A DNA stretch of 64,000 nucleotides. Source: an uncultured Marinobacter sp. (GTDB lineage: Bacteria > Pseudomonadota > Gammaproteobacteria > Pseudomonadales > Oleiphilaceae). Below the pieces are notes generated by a model. That model saw only the letters and a list, made by a program, of their open reading frames with translations, was not told the DNA's origin and made no database searches. The DNA is taken from positions 121,469 through 185,468 of the forward strand of contig NZ_CAMYMK010000003.1 of NCBI RefSeq assembly GCF_947259545.1. Direction: 5' to 3'. The first letter of the stretch is position 1, and each line of letters opens with the position of its first letter. Below are positions 28,410 to 37,642 of this stretch, in pieces. The position numbers were made by a program, and so were the translations under genes.

Positions 28410-29429
28410 GTGAAATCACCTAACCTCCGGCAACGGGTGGCCGCAGTCGCTGCCCTGTGTGCCAGTCTGTTGCTCGCGCCTGTCAGCCAGGCCGAAGAAT
28501 CCATCCTCGAACGAAGTTTTTGTGTCTTTGATCCGGTGGGTGCCAATGGCCCGCTGTTCGCCATTACCAAAACCTTCCAGCCGGTGGCTTTGAAGAAAGG
28601 TATCAAGCTTGACCTGCGTGCCTACACCGACGAGAAAGTGGCGGCCGAGGACTTCAAGGCCGGGCAGTGCGACGCCGTACTGCTGACCGGTACCCGAGCC
28701 CGTCAGTTCAACAAGTTCACCGGCTCACTCGAGGCCATGGGGGCCGTTCCGGGCGAAGAGGAAATGCGCCTGCTGTACAACACCCTGAGCCAACCCAAGG
28801 CCCGGCCGTTCCTGATTGATGGCCCCTACGAAGTGGCCGGCGTATTCCCGGGTGGCGCTGTGTACCTGCACACCCGCGACCGTTCCATCGATTCGGTGCA
28901 GGAGCTCCAGGGCAAGCGTATCGCTACACTGGATTTCGATACCGCTTCGGTGCGCATGGTGCGTCATGTGGGGGCTTCGGTCGTGGGCTCCAACTCCGCC
29001 AACTTTGCCGGAAAATTCAATAATGGCAGTGTCGATCTGGCCTATGCACCGGCGGTGGCCTACTCCCCGCTGGAGCTGTACAAGGGCGTGCAGCCTGATG
29101 GCGGCGTATTCAAGTACGCCCTGGCGTACATGAACTTCCAGGTCATCATCCACCGCGACCGTTTCCCGGATGACGCCGGCCAGATGGTGCGCGACCAGGC
29201 CATCTCGCGCATTGACGAAGCCTACAAAATCATTAACCAGGCTGAAGCCGACATTCCGGACGATGTGTGGATGTATCCCCCGCAGGAAGATGTGGCGGAA
29301 TACGACAAGATGCTGAGGAAGGTGCGTTTGTCCCTGCTTGAGGACGGTGTCTACGACGAACGCGCAATCAAACTGATGAAAGCGATTCGTTGTCGAGTGG
29401 ACGGTTCCCGGTCGGAGTGTGCTTCCTGA
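28410..29429 (+). CDS. periplasmic putative solute-binding protein, probably TRAP-associated
   Basis: A 339-residue exported protein. Residues 1-28 are a signal peptide ending APVSQA-E. The mature part begins with ILERSFCVFDPVGANGP and contains segments typical of binding proteins (AVLLTGTRARQF, GKRIATLDFDT). GTG at 28410 follows CAGGAG. The substrate is unknown. A TatT-like lipoprotein and a TRAP-type permease lie 0.6-1.6 kb downstream on the same strand, separated by the opposite-strand HU gene, suggesting one transport system. Assignment to a putative solute-binding family is from memory. Confidence 0.7.
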   Translation: MKSPNLRQRVAAVAALCASLLLAPVSQAEESILERSFCVFDPVGANGPLFAITKTFQPVALKKGIKLDLRAYTDEKVAAEDFKAGQCDAVLLTGTRARQFNKFTGSLEAMGAVPGEEEMRLLYNTLSQPKARPFLIDGPYEVAGVFPGGAVYLHTRDRSIDSVQELQGKRIATLDFDTASVRMVRHVGASVVGSNSANFAGKFNNGSVDLAYAPAVAYSPLELYKGVQPDGGVFKYALAYMNFQVIIHRDRFPDDAGQMVRDQAISRIDEAYKIINQAEADIPDDVWMYPPQEDVAEYDKMLRKVRLSLLEDGVYDERAIKLMKAIRCRVDGSRSECAS

Positions 29430-29444
29430 AGGTGTAGTAAGAGG

Positions 29445-29463
29445 GGGCCCGCATAGCGGGCCC
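29445..29463. terminator. bidirectional hairpin between convergent genes
   Basis: GGGCCCGC (29445-29452) pairs exactly with GCGGGCCC (29456-29463) around a three-base loop. It lies between the stops of the binding-protein gene and the convergent HU gene, the usual site for a shared terminator. The uridine tract is poor on both sides. Confidence 0.55.
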
Positions 29464-29470
29464 GTTCAGC

Positions 29471-29743
29471 TTAGCTGACTCCCTCTTTCAGAGCCTTGCC
29501 GGCTTTGAACCCGACGGTCTTGCTGGCAGGGATCTTGATAGTGGCACCGGTCTGGGGGTTGCGCCCATTGCGGGCTTCGCGAGTGCGGATATTGAATGTG
29601 CCGAATCCGATCAGTGTGGTGTCCTCGCCTCTGGAGGCTGCGGCTGAAACCTGGTCGGTGAAAGCGGTAATGACTTCGCTGGCTTTTTCGCGGGTCAGGC
29701 CGGTTTGGTCGGCAATGGCGGCTGCCAGTTCGGGTTTGCGCAT
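29471..29743 (-). CDS. hup: HU-family DNA-binding protein
   Basis: A 90-residue nucleoid protein: N-terminal RKPELAAAIADQTGL, GFGTFNIRTREARNGRNPQTG (beta arms) and basic C-terminus FKAGKALKEGVS. AAGGAG stands seven bases before the ATG at 29743; the open frame upstream is not expected to be translated. HU dimers bend and compact DNA. It is encoded against the flanking transport genes. Confidence 0.93.
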   Translation of the reverse strand: MRKPELAAAIADQTGLTREKASEVITAFTDQVSAAASRGEDTTLIGFGTFNIRTREARNGRNPQTGATIKIPASKTVGFKAGKALKEGVS

Positions 29744-30008
29744 CGGGTACTCCTTATTGTCGTTTTTGGTGTCACACCGGCGGCAAGCCAGCCGCAGGTT
29801 GCACAAATCTATAGTGGGTTCGGCGGCAATGTGCAAACCCTTGATGGCAAACGGTGGTGTTTTACCGCTTTTATTTGCGGTGCGGTTCTCATAAAAACAA
29901 AGGGTTGTCCGCCATAATGCGAGCCCGGTTACAAACTGTAACGATTCGCAGGCGGTGGTCCAGACGGCCCGGTTGGCTCTGAAAACAATAAAAGAAGGTG
30001 TAGAAGTT

Positions 30009-31073
30009 ATGAAACGTTTCCAGAAAGCTGCGGGACAGTGGTTGCCCGGAATGGCAAAACTGCGAGGTGTGACTGCAGCCGTGGTTGCCAGTGTTGCATT
30101 GAGCGGGTGTGGCGTGGTGAATCACATGGTTTACAAGACCACCGGCGATGTCCTTCAGGGGTTCTCCCGCAACCACACCGTGCCCTACCTGCTGGCCACT
30201 GATGATCTGGCTATGGGTTGCGCCATGAGCGAGGCCACGGCGCCGTTGTTGATGTCGTTTGGTCGGGTAACCAATGAGCCGGACCAGATTGCCGTGATGC
30301 TGTACCTGTCAGCCGCGGGCTGTGCCGATGAGCAGGCTCGTGAACACGAACTGACCGGACTGGCCGCTCTGGGAAACATGGATGGTGATGCCGCTGAGGA
30401 CGCGATGATTCGCCAGAAGCGTGCCCATGCTCTGGCTGCCAAGCGCTATTTCCGCAGCTGGCAGCATCACAATGCCTTCTACGGCGAGCCCGGTAATGGT
30501 GAATGCCCGGACTTCGATGACGACCTGGACGAATTCATCTACATGGCGGGCCTGTTGTCGGGGCTTCAGGCGCTGAACGCCGAGATTCAGTCCACCTCCG
30601 CGATTGGTGTGCCCAAGAATGTGGGCTCTATGGTTGGCAGGGCAACCAGCTGCCTGGACAACGAGAAGTGGTGGGGGGCGCCGATGGCGTTGCGAGCCAC
30701 CATCTGGGCGATGATCCCCGGCGCCATGCCCGAAGGCGAAAATGCCTTCGAGCGGCTGGAAATGTCCGACCGGCAGGGTGAACAGGCGGGTGTTCGCCTC
30801 AGCCATGTCTTCCACGCGATTGCTGCCATGAACAAGGGCGACAATGAGCGTCTGCGCGACGTGATCCGTCGTCATGCCGAGTCCATTGAGGAAACGCCCT
30901 CGAACGAGGATTGGGCCTTTGTCGATGCCATGTCGACGCAGTTGATCGTCGCCATTTCTGATCGCATGTGGGTAGAGAACAACGGCCATCGAACACCGCT
31001 GGGGCAGTTGGGTACTTTCTGGGATGACGAGCAGGAAGATGTTGAAACCATGGATCTGGACGATCTGTTGTAA
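30009..31073 (+). CDS. TatT-like TRAP-associated lipoprotein
   Basis: A 354-residue lipoprotein: after a basic start, a hydrophobic segment ends in the lipobox VALSGC (lipidated Cys near residue 34). The mature part contains DDLAMGCAMSEATAPLLMSFGRVT (only partly quoted family block), helical repeats and an acidic tail. It resembles the TatT component of TRAP transporters, a periplasmic helical ring that docks to the binding protein. It is six bases before the permease gene, so co-translated. Start at 30009 chosen because the lipobox then lies at a normal distance. Confidence 0.7.
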   Translation: MKRFQKAAGQWLPGMAKLRGVTAAVVASVALSGCGVVNHMVYKTTGDVLQGFSRNHTVPYLLATDDLAMGCAMSEATAPLLMSFGRVTNEPDQIAVMLYLSAAGCADEQAREHELTGLAALGNMDGDAAEDAMIRQKRAHALAAKRYFRSWQHHNAFYGEPGNGECPDFDDDLDEFIYMAGLLSGLQALNAEIQSTSAIGVPKNVGSMVGRATSCLDNEKWWGAPMALRATIWAMIPGAMPEGENAFERLEMSDRQGEQAGVRLSHVFHAIAAMNKGDNERLRDVIRRHAESIEETPSNEDWAFVDAMSTQLIVAISDRMWVENNGHRTPLGQLGTFWDDEQEDVETMDLDDLL

Positions 31074-31078
31074 CGCCC

Positions 31079-33163
31079 ATGTCTTCAGGTCGCGCTGTTA
31101 TGTCCCAGGTTGGATTCCGTCGTACCCGGCTGGAGTGGTTTTCCTCTTTGCCCGCTTGTTTGCTGTTGCTGGCGGTGGTGCTGTTTTCCACCAGCAGTGA
31201 TATCCATAACCAGATGCTGCAGGCAGGGGAGCAGATGTGGGGGAGCTATTACAAGCTCCGCACCGATTCGGTCCAGCCGACCTGCAATCCCAACCGGGAC
31301 ATCGAGGCTGCGATCCAGCAGGAGCTCTCCGAGGCGGGTGACTCTGACAACCCCATGGCTGCATTGTTGGGGGCGCAGGAGAAGGACCCGGCGGATGTCC
31401 GCCTCGCCATCGAGCGGTCAGTGGCGGATTGCAAGGCCAGTTTCGCCAGTTATGAGAGCCTGAAGGACAAACTGACCCCCGGGGTCAAAGCCTATCGGGC
31501 CGTCGAGTTGTTCGTCGCCGATCTGATTGCGTTCGGGTTGGAATCCCAGCGTTATATCCTGGTGATACTGGTTATGCTGTGTGCGGTGACCGCGACCCTC
31601 AGTCGCCACCATATCGCCATGCGGGCGATGGAAACCCGGCTCGATTACACCGTATCTCATGCCCTCCAGAGTGTTGCCAATGCGATGCTGCTGGGCTCGA
31701 GTCTGATTTTCCGGCAATCGAGCATGGGCGATGAAACCGCCATGTCTGCGGAGGCACTGCTCCTTCATAATCTGTGGATCATCGGCTTTGCCTGCCTCAC
31801 CCTCGCCAGCCTGTACCGATTGTTCCGCGTGCCGGATGATCTGCGTGACGGTGGCAGCTTCAACAAGGCGTTCCTTGCGGTGCCGCTGTATACGGTGATG
31901 TGTCTGATCTCCGGTACCTACTTCGTCCTCATCGGTCACGCCTCCGGCATCGGCATCTATCTTGGCAAGATGATGGAGCTGGCGGATATGTTCCTGAACG
32001 TCGGGCTTTACGTCTGGGTGGGGATGATGCTCAAGCAGACCCGGCTGGCGACACTGGTCTTTGACGTATTCCGCCCCTGGCGCATGCCGCCGGAGATGCT
32101 GGCCGTGGTTGCCGTTCTGGTAGCGGCAGTACCTACTGCCTATACCGGTGCTTCCGGCATTTTCGTCATCGCCGCCGGTGCGGTGATCTATGGTGAACTG
32201 CGTGCTGCCGGTGCCCGCCGGCATCTCGCCCTGGCCGCCACCGCCATGTCCGGTTCATTGGGGGTGGTGCTGCGCCCCTGCCTGCTGGTGGTGGTGATTG
32301 CCTATCTCAACCGGGAAGTGACCACTGACGAGCTGTTTGGCTGGGGTATCTGGGTGTTTGTACTGACGGCCCTGATGTTCATGTCCGTGGCGCTGACGGT
32401 CAACCGCCAGAGCAAGTTTAACCTGGCGCCTTCCGCAGAAGCCTTCCCGGCTATGATGAAAGCCCTGCGTCCGTTGATTCCCTACGCCCTGGTGATTGCC
32501 GGCGTGGTACTGCTTTACCGCTTTGCCTTGGACGTGCGCATGGATGAATTCTCGGCGCCGCGACTGCTGCCGGTGATCATGCTGGCGATACTGCTGTTTG
32601 AGCATGTGACCCTGAAGAAGACGGCCGGTCGCGCCAGTGAGGAGCAACCCCACCAAGGCATGGAGAGCAGCCTTCGCTCGGCCACCAACGACACTACCTC
32701 CGAGATAGGCGCGCTATTGTTATTGCTGGGCCTGTCGGTCAGCATCGGTGGCGTTATCGAACGTTCCCAGATCATGGAAGCTTTCCCCCAGGCCTTCGAC
32801 AGCGCCTGGTCCGCGATGCTATTGATGGTCGTCATCCTGGTGGTCCTGGGTATGATCATGGATGCGTTTGGTGCCGTTATTCTGGTCACCGCCACCGTGT
32901 CCACCATCGCCTACAGCAGCGGGATACACCCCATTCACTTCTGGATGGTGACTCTGGTGGCGTTCGAACTAGGCTACCTGAGTCCGCCCGTCGCATTGAA
33001 CCACCTATTGACACGGCAGGTCGTCGGTGAAGCAGAAGTGCTGGCCGCGCAACAGGAAGGTGGCACCTTCTATCAACGACACGAACGCATCATCATGCCA
33101 TTGATTGCCATGGGAATATCCCTGGTGCTGGTGGCCTTTGTGCCGCTGATATTCTACGCGTGA
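31079..33163 (+). CDS. TRAP-type transporter large permease subunit
   Basis: A 694-residue protein with about fourteen to sixteen membrane helices. After the first helix (about 22-40) comes an extracytoplasmic segment of about 100 residues with two cysteines (QPTCNPN, ADCKAS), then helices corresponding to a small-subunit-like part and a DctM-like part (AVPTAYTGASGIFVIAAG, LGYLSPPVALNHLL, the latter resembling the TRAP large-subunit signature). Probably a fused Q/M permease working with the upstream lipoprotein and binding protein. Substrate unknown. The start may be 31079 or the ATG at 31100. Confidence 0.72.
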   Translation: MSSGRAVMSQVGFRRTRLEWFSSLPACLLLLAVVLFSTSSDIHNQMLQAGEQMWGSYYKLRTDSVQPTCNPNRDIEAAIQQELSEAGDSDNPMAALLGAQEKDPADVRLAIERSVADCKASFASYESLKDKLTPGVKAYRAVELFVADLIAFGLESQRYILVILVMLCAVTATLSRHHIAMRAMETRLDYTVSHALQSVANAMLLGSSLIFRQSSMGDETAMSAEALLLHNLWIIGFACLTLASLYRLFRVPDDLRDGGSFNKAFLAVPLYTVMCLISGTYFVLIGHASGIGIYLGKMMELADMFLNVGLYVWVGMMLKQTRLATLVFDVFRPWRMPPEMLAVVAVLVAAVPTAYTGASGIFVIAAGAVIYGELRAAGARRHLALAATAMSGSLGVVLRPCLLVVVIAYLNREVTTDELFGWGIWVFVLTALMFMSVALTVNRQSKFNLAPSAEAFPAMMKALRPLIPYALVIAGVVLLYRFALDVRMDEFSAPRLLPVIMLAILLFEHVTLKKTAGRASEEQPHQGMESSLRSATNDTTSEIGALLLLLGLSVSIGGVIERSQIMEAFPQAFDSAWSAMLLMVVILVVLGMIMDAFGAVILVTATVSTIAYSSGIHPIHFWMVTLVAFELGYLSPPVALNHLLTRQVVGEAEVLAAQQEGGTFYQRHERIIMPLIAMGISLVLVAFVPLIFYA

Positions 33164-33275
33164 GTCCGGGGCCTGGCTAAGTAAAATGACTGGCCCCTTC
33201 CTCACTGTAGGGTTCCGCCTGCAACGGGCGGCTTACTTCGCCGCCTCGGGGTTTTCACTCATTGGTGATTGCGCC

Positions 33276-34013
33276 TTATTTCATTTTAAAACCCTTGCCA
33301 CGCAGGAAGTCCCGCATGTGGGGGCGTAGCTTGGACGTGAACAGCGGTTTGAGCTGTTCCGACCAGTTGGTGTCCTTGTTGCCCCCGGTGCGGACGTGGT
33401 AATAGGTGCGCATGGTGTTGTCGAATTCCGCCACCAGCTCCGGGTCGCGCTCGTCCTGGTAATAGTCCTCCTTGAGGACCGACGCCAGTGGCAGGCGTGG
33501 CTTGACCTCCGGATCCTGGTCCGGATAGCCCAGGCACATCCCGAACACCGGGTAGACATGCTCCGGCAGGTGCAGCAATTCGCTCACCTCGGCCGGGTTG
33601 TTGCGGATGCCACCGATGTAACACAGGCCCAGCCCCTCGGATTCCGCTGCTGTCGCGATGTTCTGGGCAACCAGTGCGGTATCGATACTGGCGACCAGCA
33701 GTTGCTCGGTCATACCACGAACCACCTCGGCACCGGCACGTTCGGCGGCATCCGTGGCCCGCTTCATGTCTGCGCAGAACACCAGGAAATCGGAGCACTC
33801 CGCCACATAGCGCTGGCCACCACTCAACTCCGCCAGGGTCTCACGATTCTCCGGGTTGACCACGTGGATGATGGAATAGGCCTGCACGTGGCTGGATGTG
33901 GCAGCACTCTGGCCGGCACGAATCAGCTCCTCGAACAGCTCGCGGGGAATCTTTCGATCCTGGAATTTGCGGATCGAACGGTGTGACTTGAGAAGTTCAA
34001 TGGTCGGGTTCAT
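33276..34013 (-). CDS. nfsA: oxygen-insensitive NADPH nitroreductase NfsA-type
   Basis: A 245-residue flavin reductase of the NfsA/Frp family: HRSIRKFQDRKIP at the N-terminus contacts FMN phosphate, and the C-terminal basic region (SKLRPHMRDFLRGKGF) fits NfsA. Uses NAD(P)H to reduce nitroaromatics, quinones or other electrophiles. ATG at 34013 is preceded by AGAGGG. It is the first of several small leftward stress or accessory genes. Confidence 0.85.
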   Translation of the reverse strand: MNPTIELLKSHRSIRKFQDRKIPRELFEELIRAGQSAATSSHVQAYSIIHVVNPENRETLAELSGGQRYVAECSDFLVFCADMKRATDAAERAGAEVVRGMTEQLLVASIDTALVAQNIATAAESEGLGLCYIGGIRNNPAEVSELLHLPEHVYPVFGMCLGYPDQDPEVKPRLPLASVLKEDYYQDERDPELVAEFDNTMRTYYHVRTGGNKDTNWSEQLKPLFTSKLRPHMRDFLRGKGFKMK

Positions 34014-34126
34014 GGCGCCCTCTAGCACGACATCAGAAAGCGCCTATCCTGCCACCGCCACACCGTTTTCGCAAAAGGGGCCAGCGGTGCCGTTAATGGA
34101 TCGTCGAGCAAACCTGCCCTCACTGC

Positions 34127-34459
34127 TCAGACGTTGCGCGGCGCAAACATAATGATCGCCATGCCCAGAATCGCCACCGATGAGCCCACGAAATCCCAGA
34201 CCGTTGGCCGAATGCCGTCCACCGCCCATAACCACAGAATAGCGGTAAAAATATAGACGCCACCGTACGCTGCATACACCCGGCCAGCCGCGGTCGGGTG
34301 CAATGACAGTAACCAGGCAAAGGCCGCCAGGCTCAAAGCCCCCGGCACCAGGAGCCAGATGGTTTTGCCTTCGCGCAGCCAGAGGTAGGGCAGGTAACAG
34401 CCAACAATTTCCGCAATGGCCGTGATGAAAAACAGGCCGGCAGTCTTTAGCTCGGGCAA
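34127..34459 (-). CDS. ynfA: YnfA family membrane protein
   Basis: A 110-residue protein with four membrane helices, opening with [20 protein letters not shown] and ending [10 protein letters not shown], characteristic of the YnfA/UPF0060 family related to small multidrug resistance exporters. The start codon is TTG (34459) with AAGGAA eight bases upstream. Function in this host unknown. Confidence 0.88.
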   Translation of the reverse strand: MPELKTAGLFFITAIAEIVGCYLPYLWLREGKTIWLLVPGALSLAAFAWLLSLHPTAAGRVYAAYGGVYIFTAILWLWAVDGIRPTVWDFVGSSVAILGMAIIMFAPRNV

Positions 34460-34474
34460 ATCGGAATTCCTTGG

Positions 34475-35149
34475 TTATGTGTCGTATTCGTCGTGCATAC
34501 GCCACCACTCGAACGGCGGACTCTGTGGCCACCCCTGGGGTGAGTCCTCCCAGGTTTCCTGACGGCCATAGGGTGTCAGGTCCAGCAACCGGAAATTGGT
34601 GTCGAATAGCTCGGCCCCGCGATCCGTGGTGAAGTAAGTGCGGTACACGCGGTTGTCATCATCACGAATGAACACGTTCACCGCAAACCCTTTTCCGGCA
34701 TCGAAGGCGTCGGCGAAGCGGCGGTCGTGATCCGTGTACCATGGCGTGTCCCAGCCCATCCGCTTCTGCAGGGCGATGATCTCGCCTTGCGGTGCCGGTG
34801 ACGTGAACACGAAGGTGGTGTCCCGGGCGTTGACGTGGACGATATTGTGACCAATGTTGTCCATGACCATTGAACAACCCTGGCAGGGCGCTGCACCGGG
34901 CTCCAGCATGGCACAGTAAACGATGAGTTGCCGACGTCCCTGAAACAGGTCAACCAGCGAAACCTCGCCCTCCGGCCCGGTAAAGTTGAAGTGCTCTTCG
35001 ACAGGGACCATCGGCAGTCTGCGGCGCTCGGCGGCCAGCGCATCCTGGGCGCGCGTCAGTTCCTTTTCCTTGACGAGGAGTGCCTGGTGGGCCTTTTGCC
35101 AGTCCTCGAGGGTACCGATAGGTGGAAGTGCAATCTTGTTAGCCGACAT
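34475..35149 (-). CDS. DUF899 thioredoxin-like fold protein
   Basis: A 224-residue protein: N-terminal helix with LLVKEKELTRAQDALAAERR, then a thioredoxin-like fold with PCQGCSMVMDNIG, a CxxC pair in place of the thioredoxin active site. The C-terminal YGRQETWEDSPQGWPQ block is typical of DUF899 proteins. Possibly a disulfide reductase; biochemical role unproven. AAGGAG precedes the ATG. Tail-to-head with ynfA, 15 bp apart. Confidence 0.8.
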   Translation of the reverse strand: MSANKIALPPIGTLEDWQKAHQALLVKEKELTRAQDALAAERRRLPMVPVEEHFNFTGPEGEVSLVDLFQGRRQLIVYCAMLEPGAAPCQGCSMVMDNIGHNIVHVNARDTTFVFTSPAPQGEIIALQKRMGWDTPWYTDHDRRFADAFDAGKGFAVNVFIRDDDNRVYRTYFTTDRGAELFDTNFRLLDLTPYGRQETWEDSPQGWPQSPPFEWWRMHDEYDT

Positions 35150-35179
35150 GATGGGAGCTCCTTGTGTTTGAGGTGCACT

Positions 35180-35422
35180 TCATAGTCGATTGGGAGAGGG
35201 CGAATTCGACAGCTCCTCGTATTCCCTTTGATAGGTTTCGTAATCCTGGTGATAGGCATTAATGCTGGCAGCATCCTGGCAGTGGTTCAGGCCTCTGGTG
35301 CTAGCAGCGGTATCGTGCTCACAACGATTCTCCACATATACCTGTCGACCACTGGTCGTAAAGAACGAACACCCAGATAATAAAATAAACAAAGTAATCG
35401 AGAGTGACTTATTAAGTCTCAT
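35180..35422 (-). CDS. small lipoprotein, unknown function
   Basis: An 80-residue protein with a short hydrophobic signal and lipobox LLSGCS, so residue 18 or so would be lipidated. The mature part is polar with two cysteines (NRCEHD, NHCQDA) and a Tyr/Glu-rich C-terminal stretch. AAGG lies six bases before ATG. Codon use is AT-richer than the flanks, hinting at an accessory origin. No family recognised. Confidence 0.6.
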   Translation of the reverse strand: MRLNKSLSITLFILLSGCSFFTTSGRQVYVENRCEHDTAASTRGLNHCQDAASINAYHQDYETYQREYEELSNSPSPNRL

Positions 35423-35449
35423 TTAAAACCTTCCCTGTACCTGAGTTTG

Positions 35450-36166
35450 TTAATCACCATTCCCACCTTCTGCGGGGAAAACTTCTGAAATCTTTTCTGT
35501 GAGCCCGTCAACTGCTCCATCAACGATAGGCGACATATACCCAGAGGCGCTTTCCAACAATGCCTCTCCGGTGTCTGATGCGACTTTACCAGCAACCTTT
35601 TTGAGGACGGCTTTCAGCACACCTTTAAAGGACTGGTCTGGAGCACCAGCCGCAACGAGCGCTTCCTTAACCGGCTGGCGTTCATGCTCAGGGATGTATA
35701 GTTCAATCAGTGCAACGACTGCGTCCAGAGGCAGTTTGACGATACTGGGTGAGAAAGAGCCGTCTGAAACGTGGCCGAGTAACTGGACTTTCGATCGTAA
35801 GTGGTCAGATATCAGCGGGTTTTCAATTTCTAAAACGAATTGGTCGCCAGACTTCTGAATGATCGGGCGCTTGAGAAGATTCTTTACTCGTGAATCTAAT
35901 TCCGACACTGAAAGCCTTCTCAGCTCTCTCTCATAGATTAATTTACGGGCTTTAGTTCTTGTAACACGAAGCGTTGATACGAGCTCATATACCCCGGGCT
36001 CAGATGAGATAGCCCCTATTTCTTCCAGAGCGTTCAATACGAGCAATTCAATTTCTGACTTTGGCAGGGCTCCGAAGGCTGGGTCTAAAAACCTCCGAAG
36101 CAGCCCCTTCAGAGCGATCGCAGATCGCTCATCACCGGCTTGTCGAACGACTTCATCCAGATCCAA
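35450..36166 (-). CDS. hypothetical protein, AT-rich accessory gene
   Basis: A 238-residue soluble protein with TTG start and a strong AAGGGGA ribosome site. The N-terminal half contains a helix-turn-helix-like region (VSTLRVTRTKARKLIYERELR); the C-terminal half is helical with an Ala/Val/Gly-rich stretch (LKAVLKKVAGKVASDTG) that could be membrane-active or a packing helix. Composition is AT-richer than the chromosome average here. I do not recognise the family. It is followed 27 bp later by the small lipoprotein. Confidence 0.6.
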   Translation of the reverse strand: MDLDEVVRQAGDERSAIALKGLLRRFLDPAFGALPKSEIELLVLNALEEIGAISSEPGVYELVSTLRVTRTKARKLIYERELRRLSVSELDSRVKNLLKRPIIQKSGDQFVLEIENPLISDHLRSKVQLLGHVSDGSFSPSIVKLPLDAVVALIELYIPEHERQPVKEALVAAGAPDQSFKGVLKAVLKKVAGKVASDTGEALLESASGYMSPIVDGAVDGLTEKISEVFPAEGGNGD

Positions 36167-36230
36167 AAGCTTCCCCTTCTATTGTTGTTGGCTAACGAGG
36201 ACGTAGAGAAAGACCGGGTTTATTGAACCA

Positions 36231-36641
36231 CTATTCATCTGCCGGCCCGACCCAGAACAACGGGTTATGTGCGATTTCCCAGAGATAACCGTCAGGATCG
36301 GAAAAATAGCCCGCGTAGCCACCCCAATCCGTTCTTTGGGCAGGCTTGGTGACAACGGCGCCGGCTGCGACCGCCTCGGCCATGACCTCATCCACCTCAT
36401 ACTCCGAGCTCACATTGTGGGCCAGACTGAACCCAGCAAACCCTTCTGAACGCCCAAGCACCAAAGCATCTTCCGCCAAAGCATCACGCCCATACAAGCC
36501 GAGCCAAGTGCCGTTCAGGGTAAAAAATGCCACCTCTGGTGGGGAATCCATTCTGGGAAGGCCCAACCCCTGCTCGTAGAACCTGATCGAACGTTGGAGA
36601 TCACTCACACCCAAGGTGATCATACTGATCCGTGGTTTCAT
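36231..36641 (-). CDS. VOC superfamily (glyoxalase/bleomycin resistance-like) protein
   Basis: A 136-residue vicinal-oxygen-chelate protein made of two beta-alpha-beta-beta-beta modules: MITLGVSDLQRSIRFYEQGLG at the start and YAGYFSDPDGYLWEIAHNP at the end, which contributes the conserved metal-ligand glutamate. Substrate unknown; proteins of this size are often annotated as glyoxalase-like. GGGAGC precedes the ATG. Confidence 0.82.
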   Translation of the reverse strand: MKPRISMITLGVSDLQRSIRFYEQGLGLPRMDSPPEVAFFTLNGTWLGLYGRDALAEDALVLGRSEGFAGFSLAHNVSSEYEVDEVMAEAVAAGAVVTKPAQRTDWGGYAGYFSDPDGYLWEIAHNPLFWVGPADE

Positions 36642-36761
36642 GATTGCTCCCGGTGTTAGTCAGCGCCATGCCGAAAAACGATAGAACAACAGCCTAGCCC
36701 ATTGCCCGGCACGCCGCCATCCGGTCGCGGAGGTCTTCTTGTCGCTCCAGGGAAGCCCGGT

Positions 36762-37466
36762 TTACTCGCTCATTATGGATTCCAGCAGGGTATCGAAATC
36801 CATATCGATCTCGCCTTCCTCCGCGCGTCTTGTCAGGACGACCACCGAGCCCTGAAGCTCCGGATCGTCATCAAGCATGAGCAGGTCGGGGTTGATGAGC
36901 GTATTGACGGTGTTCTTCACAACCCTGGGAGCCTTATTGAATTGGCGGCGAAGCAATCGGGTGAGGACCGACCCGTTCTTTACACCGCCGAGGGTTCGCT
37001 GAAGGGTGTATTCACGCTCAGTCACCAGGTAACGGCACAGCTTTCTCATCACCGGTGTGTCGGCATTGTTGAGGATGAGGGTGCCCCGGGAGACGAGCAT
37101 CTTGTCGACGTAGTAAATGGCTACCAGAGCCTGATCGAATGGGCCCACTTCATTAATGATGGCCAGGTTGATGGCCCGGTTCTGGAAATAGAAATCCGGA
37201 AGTACTTCATCGGCGGGCGTTCGGTTAAGTTCCACCAGATCCATCACCGTTTCCACGTTCCGTTTCCGGATCTCTTTCAGAAACTCGGAATGCTGAAGAA
37301 GGTTGGGGGTAAGCAGTGTCAGCGCAGAATTGTCCAGCGTGTTAAGCACACGGCAGACTGACAGCGTCAGGTCAAAATCACCCAGGCCGAGTTGCAGGAC
37401 TTCCTGGGGCGCCTGTTCTTCAATAATGGAGGTGACAAACGAGCTTCGTGGTTCTTCTGGAGTCAT
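36762..37466 (-). CDS. class I SAM-dependent methyltransferase-like protein
   Basis: A 234-residue protein in which FDQALVAIYYVDKMLVSRGTLIL and RAINLAIINEVGPF look like the central strands of a Rossmann methyltransferase (O-methyltransferase type). The glycine-rich SAM loop is poorly conserved, so activity is doubtful. The C-terminus is acidic. It stands alone with about 120-180 bp on either side. Exact family not recognised. Confidence 0.5.
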   Translation of the reverse strand: MTPEEPRSSFVTSIIEEQAPQEVLQLGLGDFDLTLSVCRVLNTLDNSALTLLTPNLLQHSEFLKEIRKRNVETVMDLVELNRTPADEVLPDFYFQNRAINLAIINEVGPFDQALVAIYYVDKMLVSRGTLILNNADTPVMRKLCRYLVTEREYTLQRTLGGVKNGSVLTRLLRRQFNKAPRVVKNTVNTLINPDLLMLDDDPELQGSVVVLTRRAEEGEIDMDFDTLLESIMSE

Positions 37467-37642
37467 GGTTCTGTCTGATGCAGTCTGTGTTCGTCGGAAA
37501 CGGACGGTCTGGCCGGGCAGGGTAGCAGTGAACCCAGGCCAATCCCTTGGCTTGGGGCTGCAACATTCGCGGTCAGTCCCGCGAGTCGGGAAGGTAATTC
37601 TTCAGCATCCCCAGGCATGGATCGCCTCATGCCAAAACTCGG

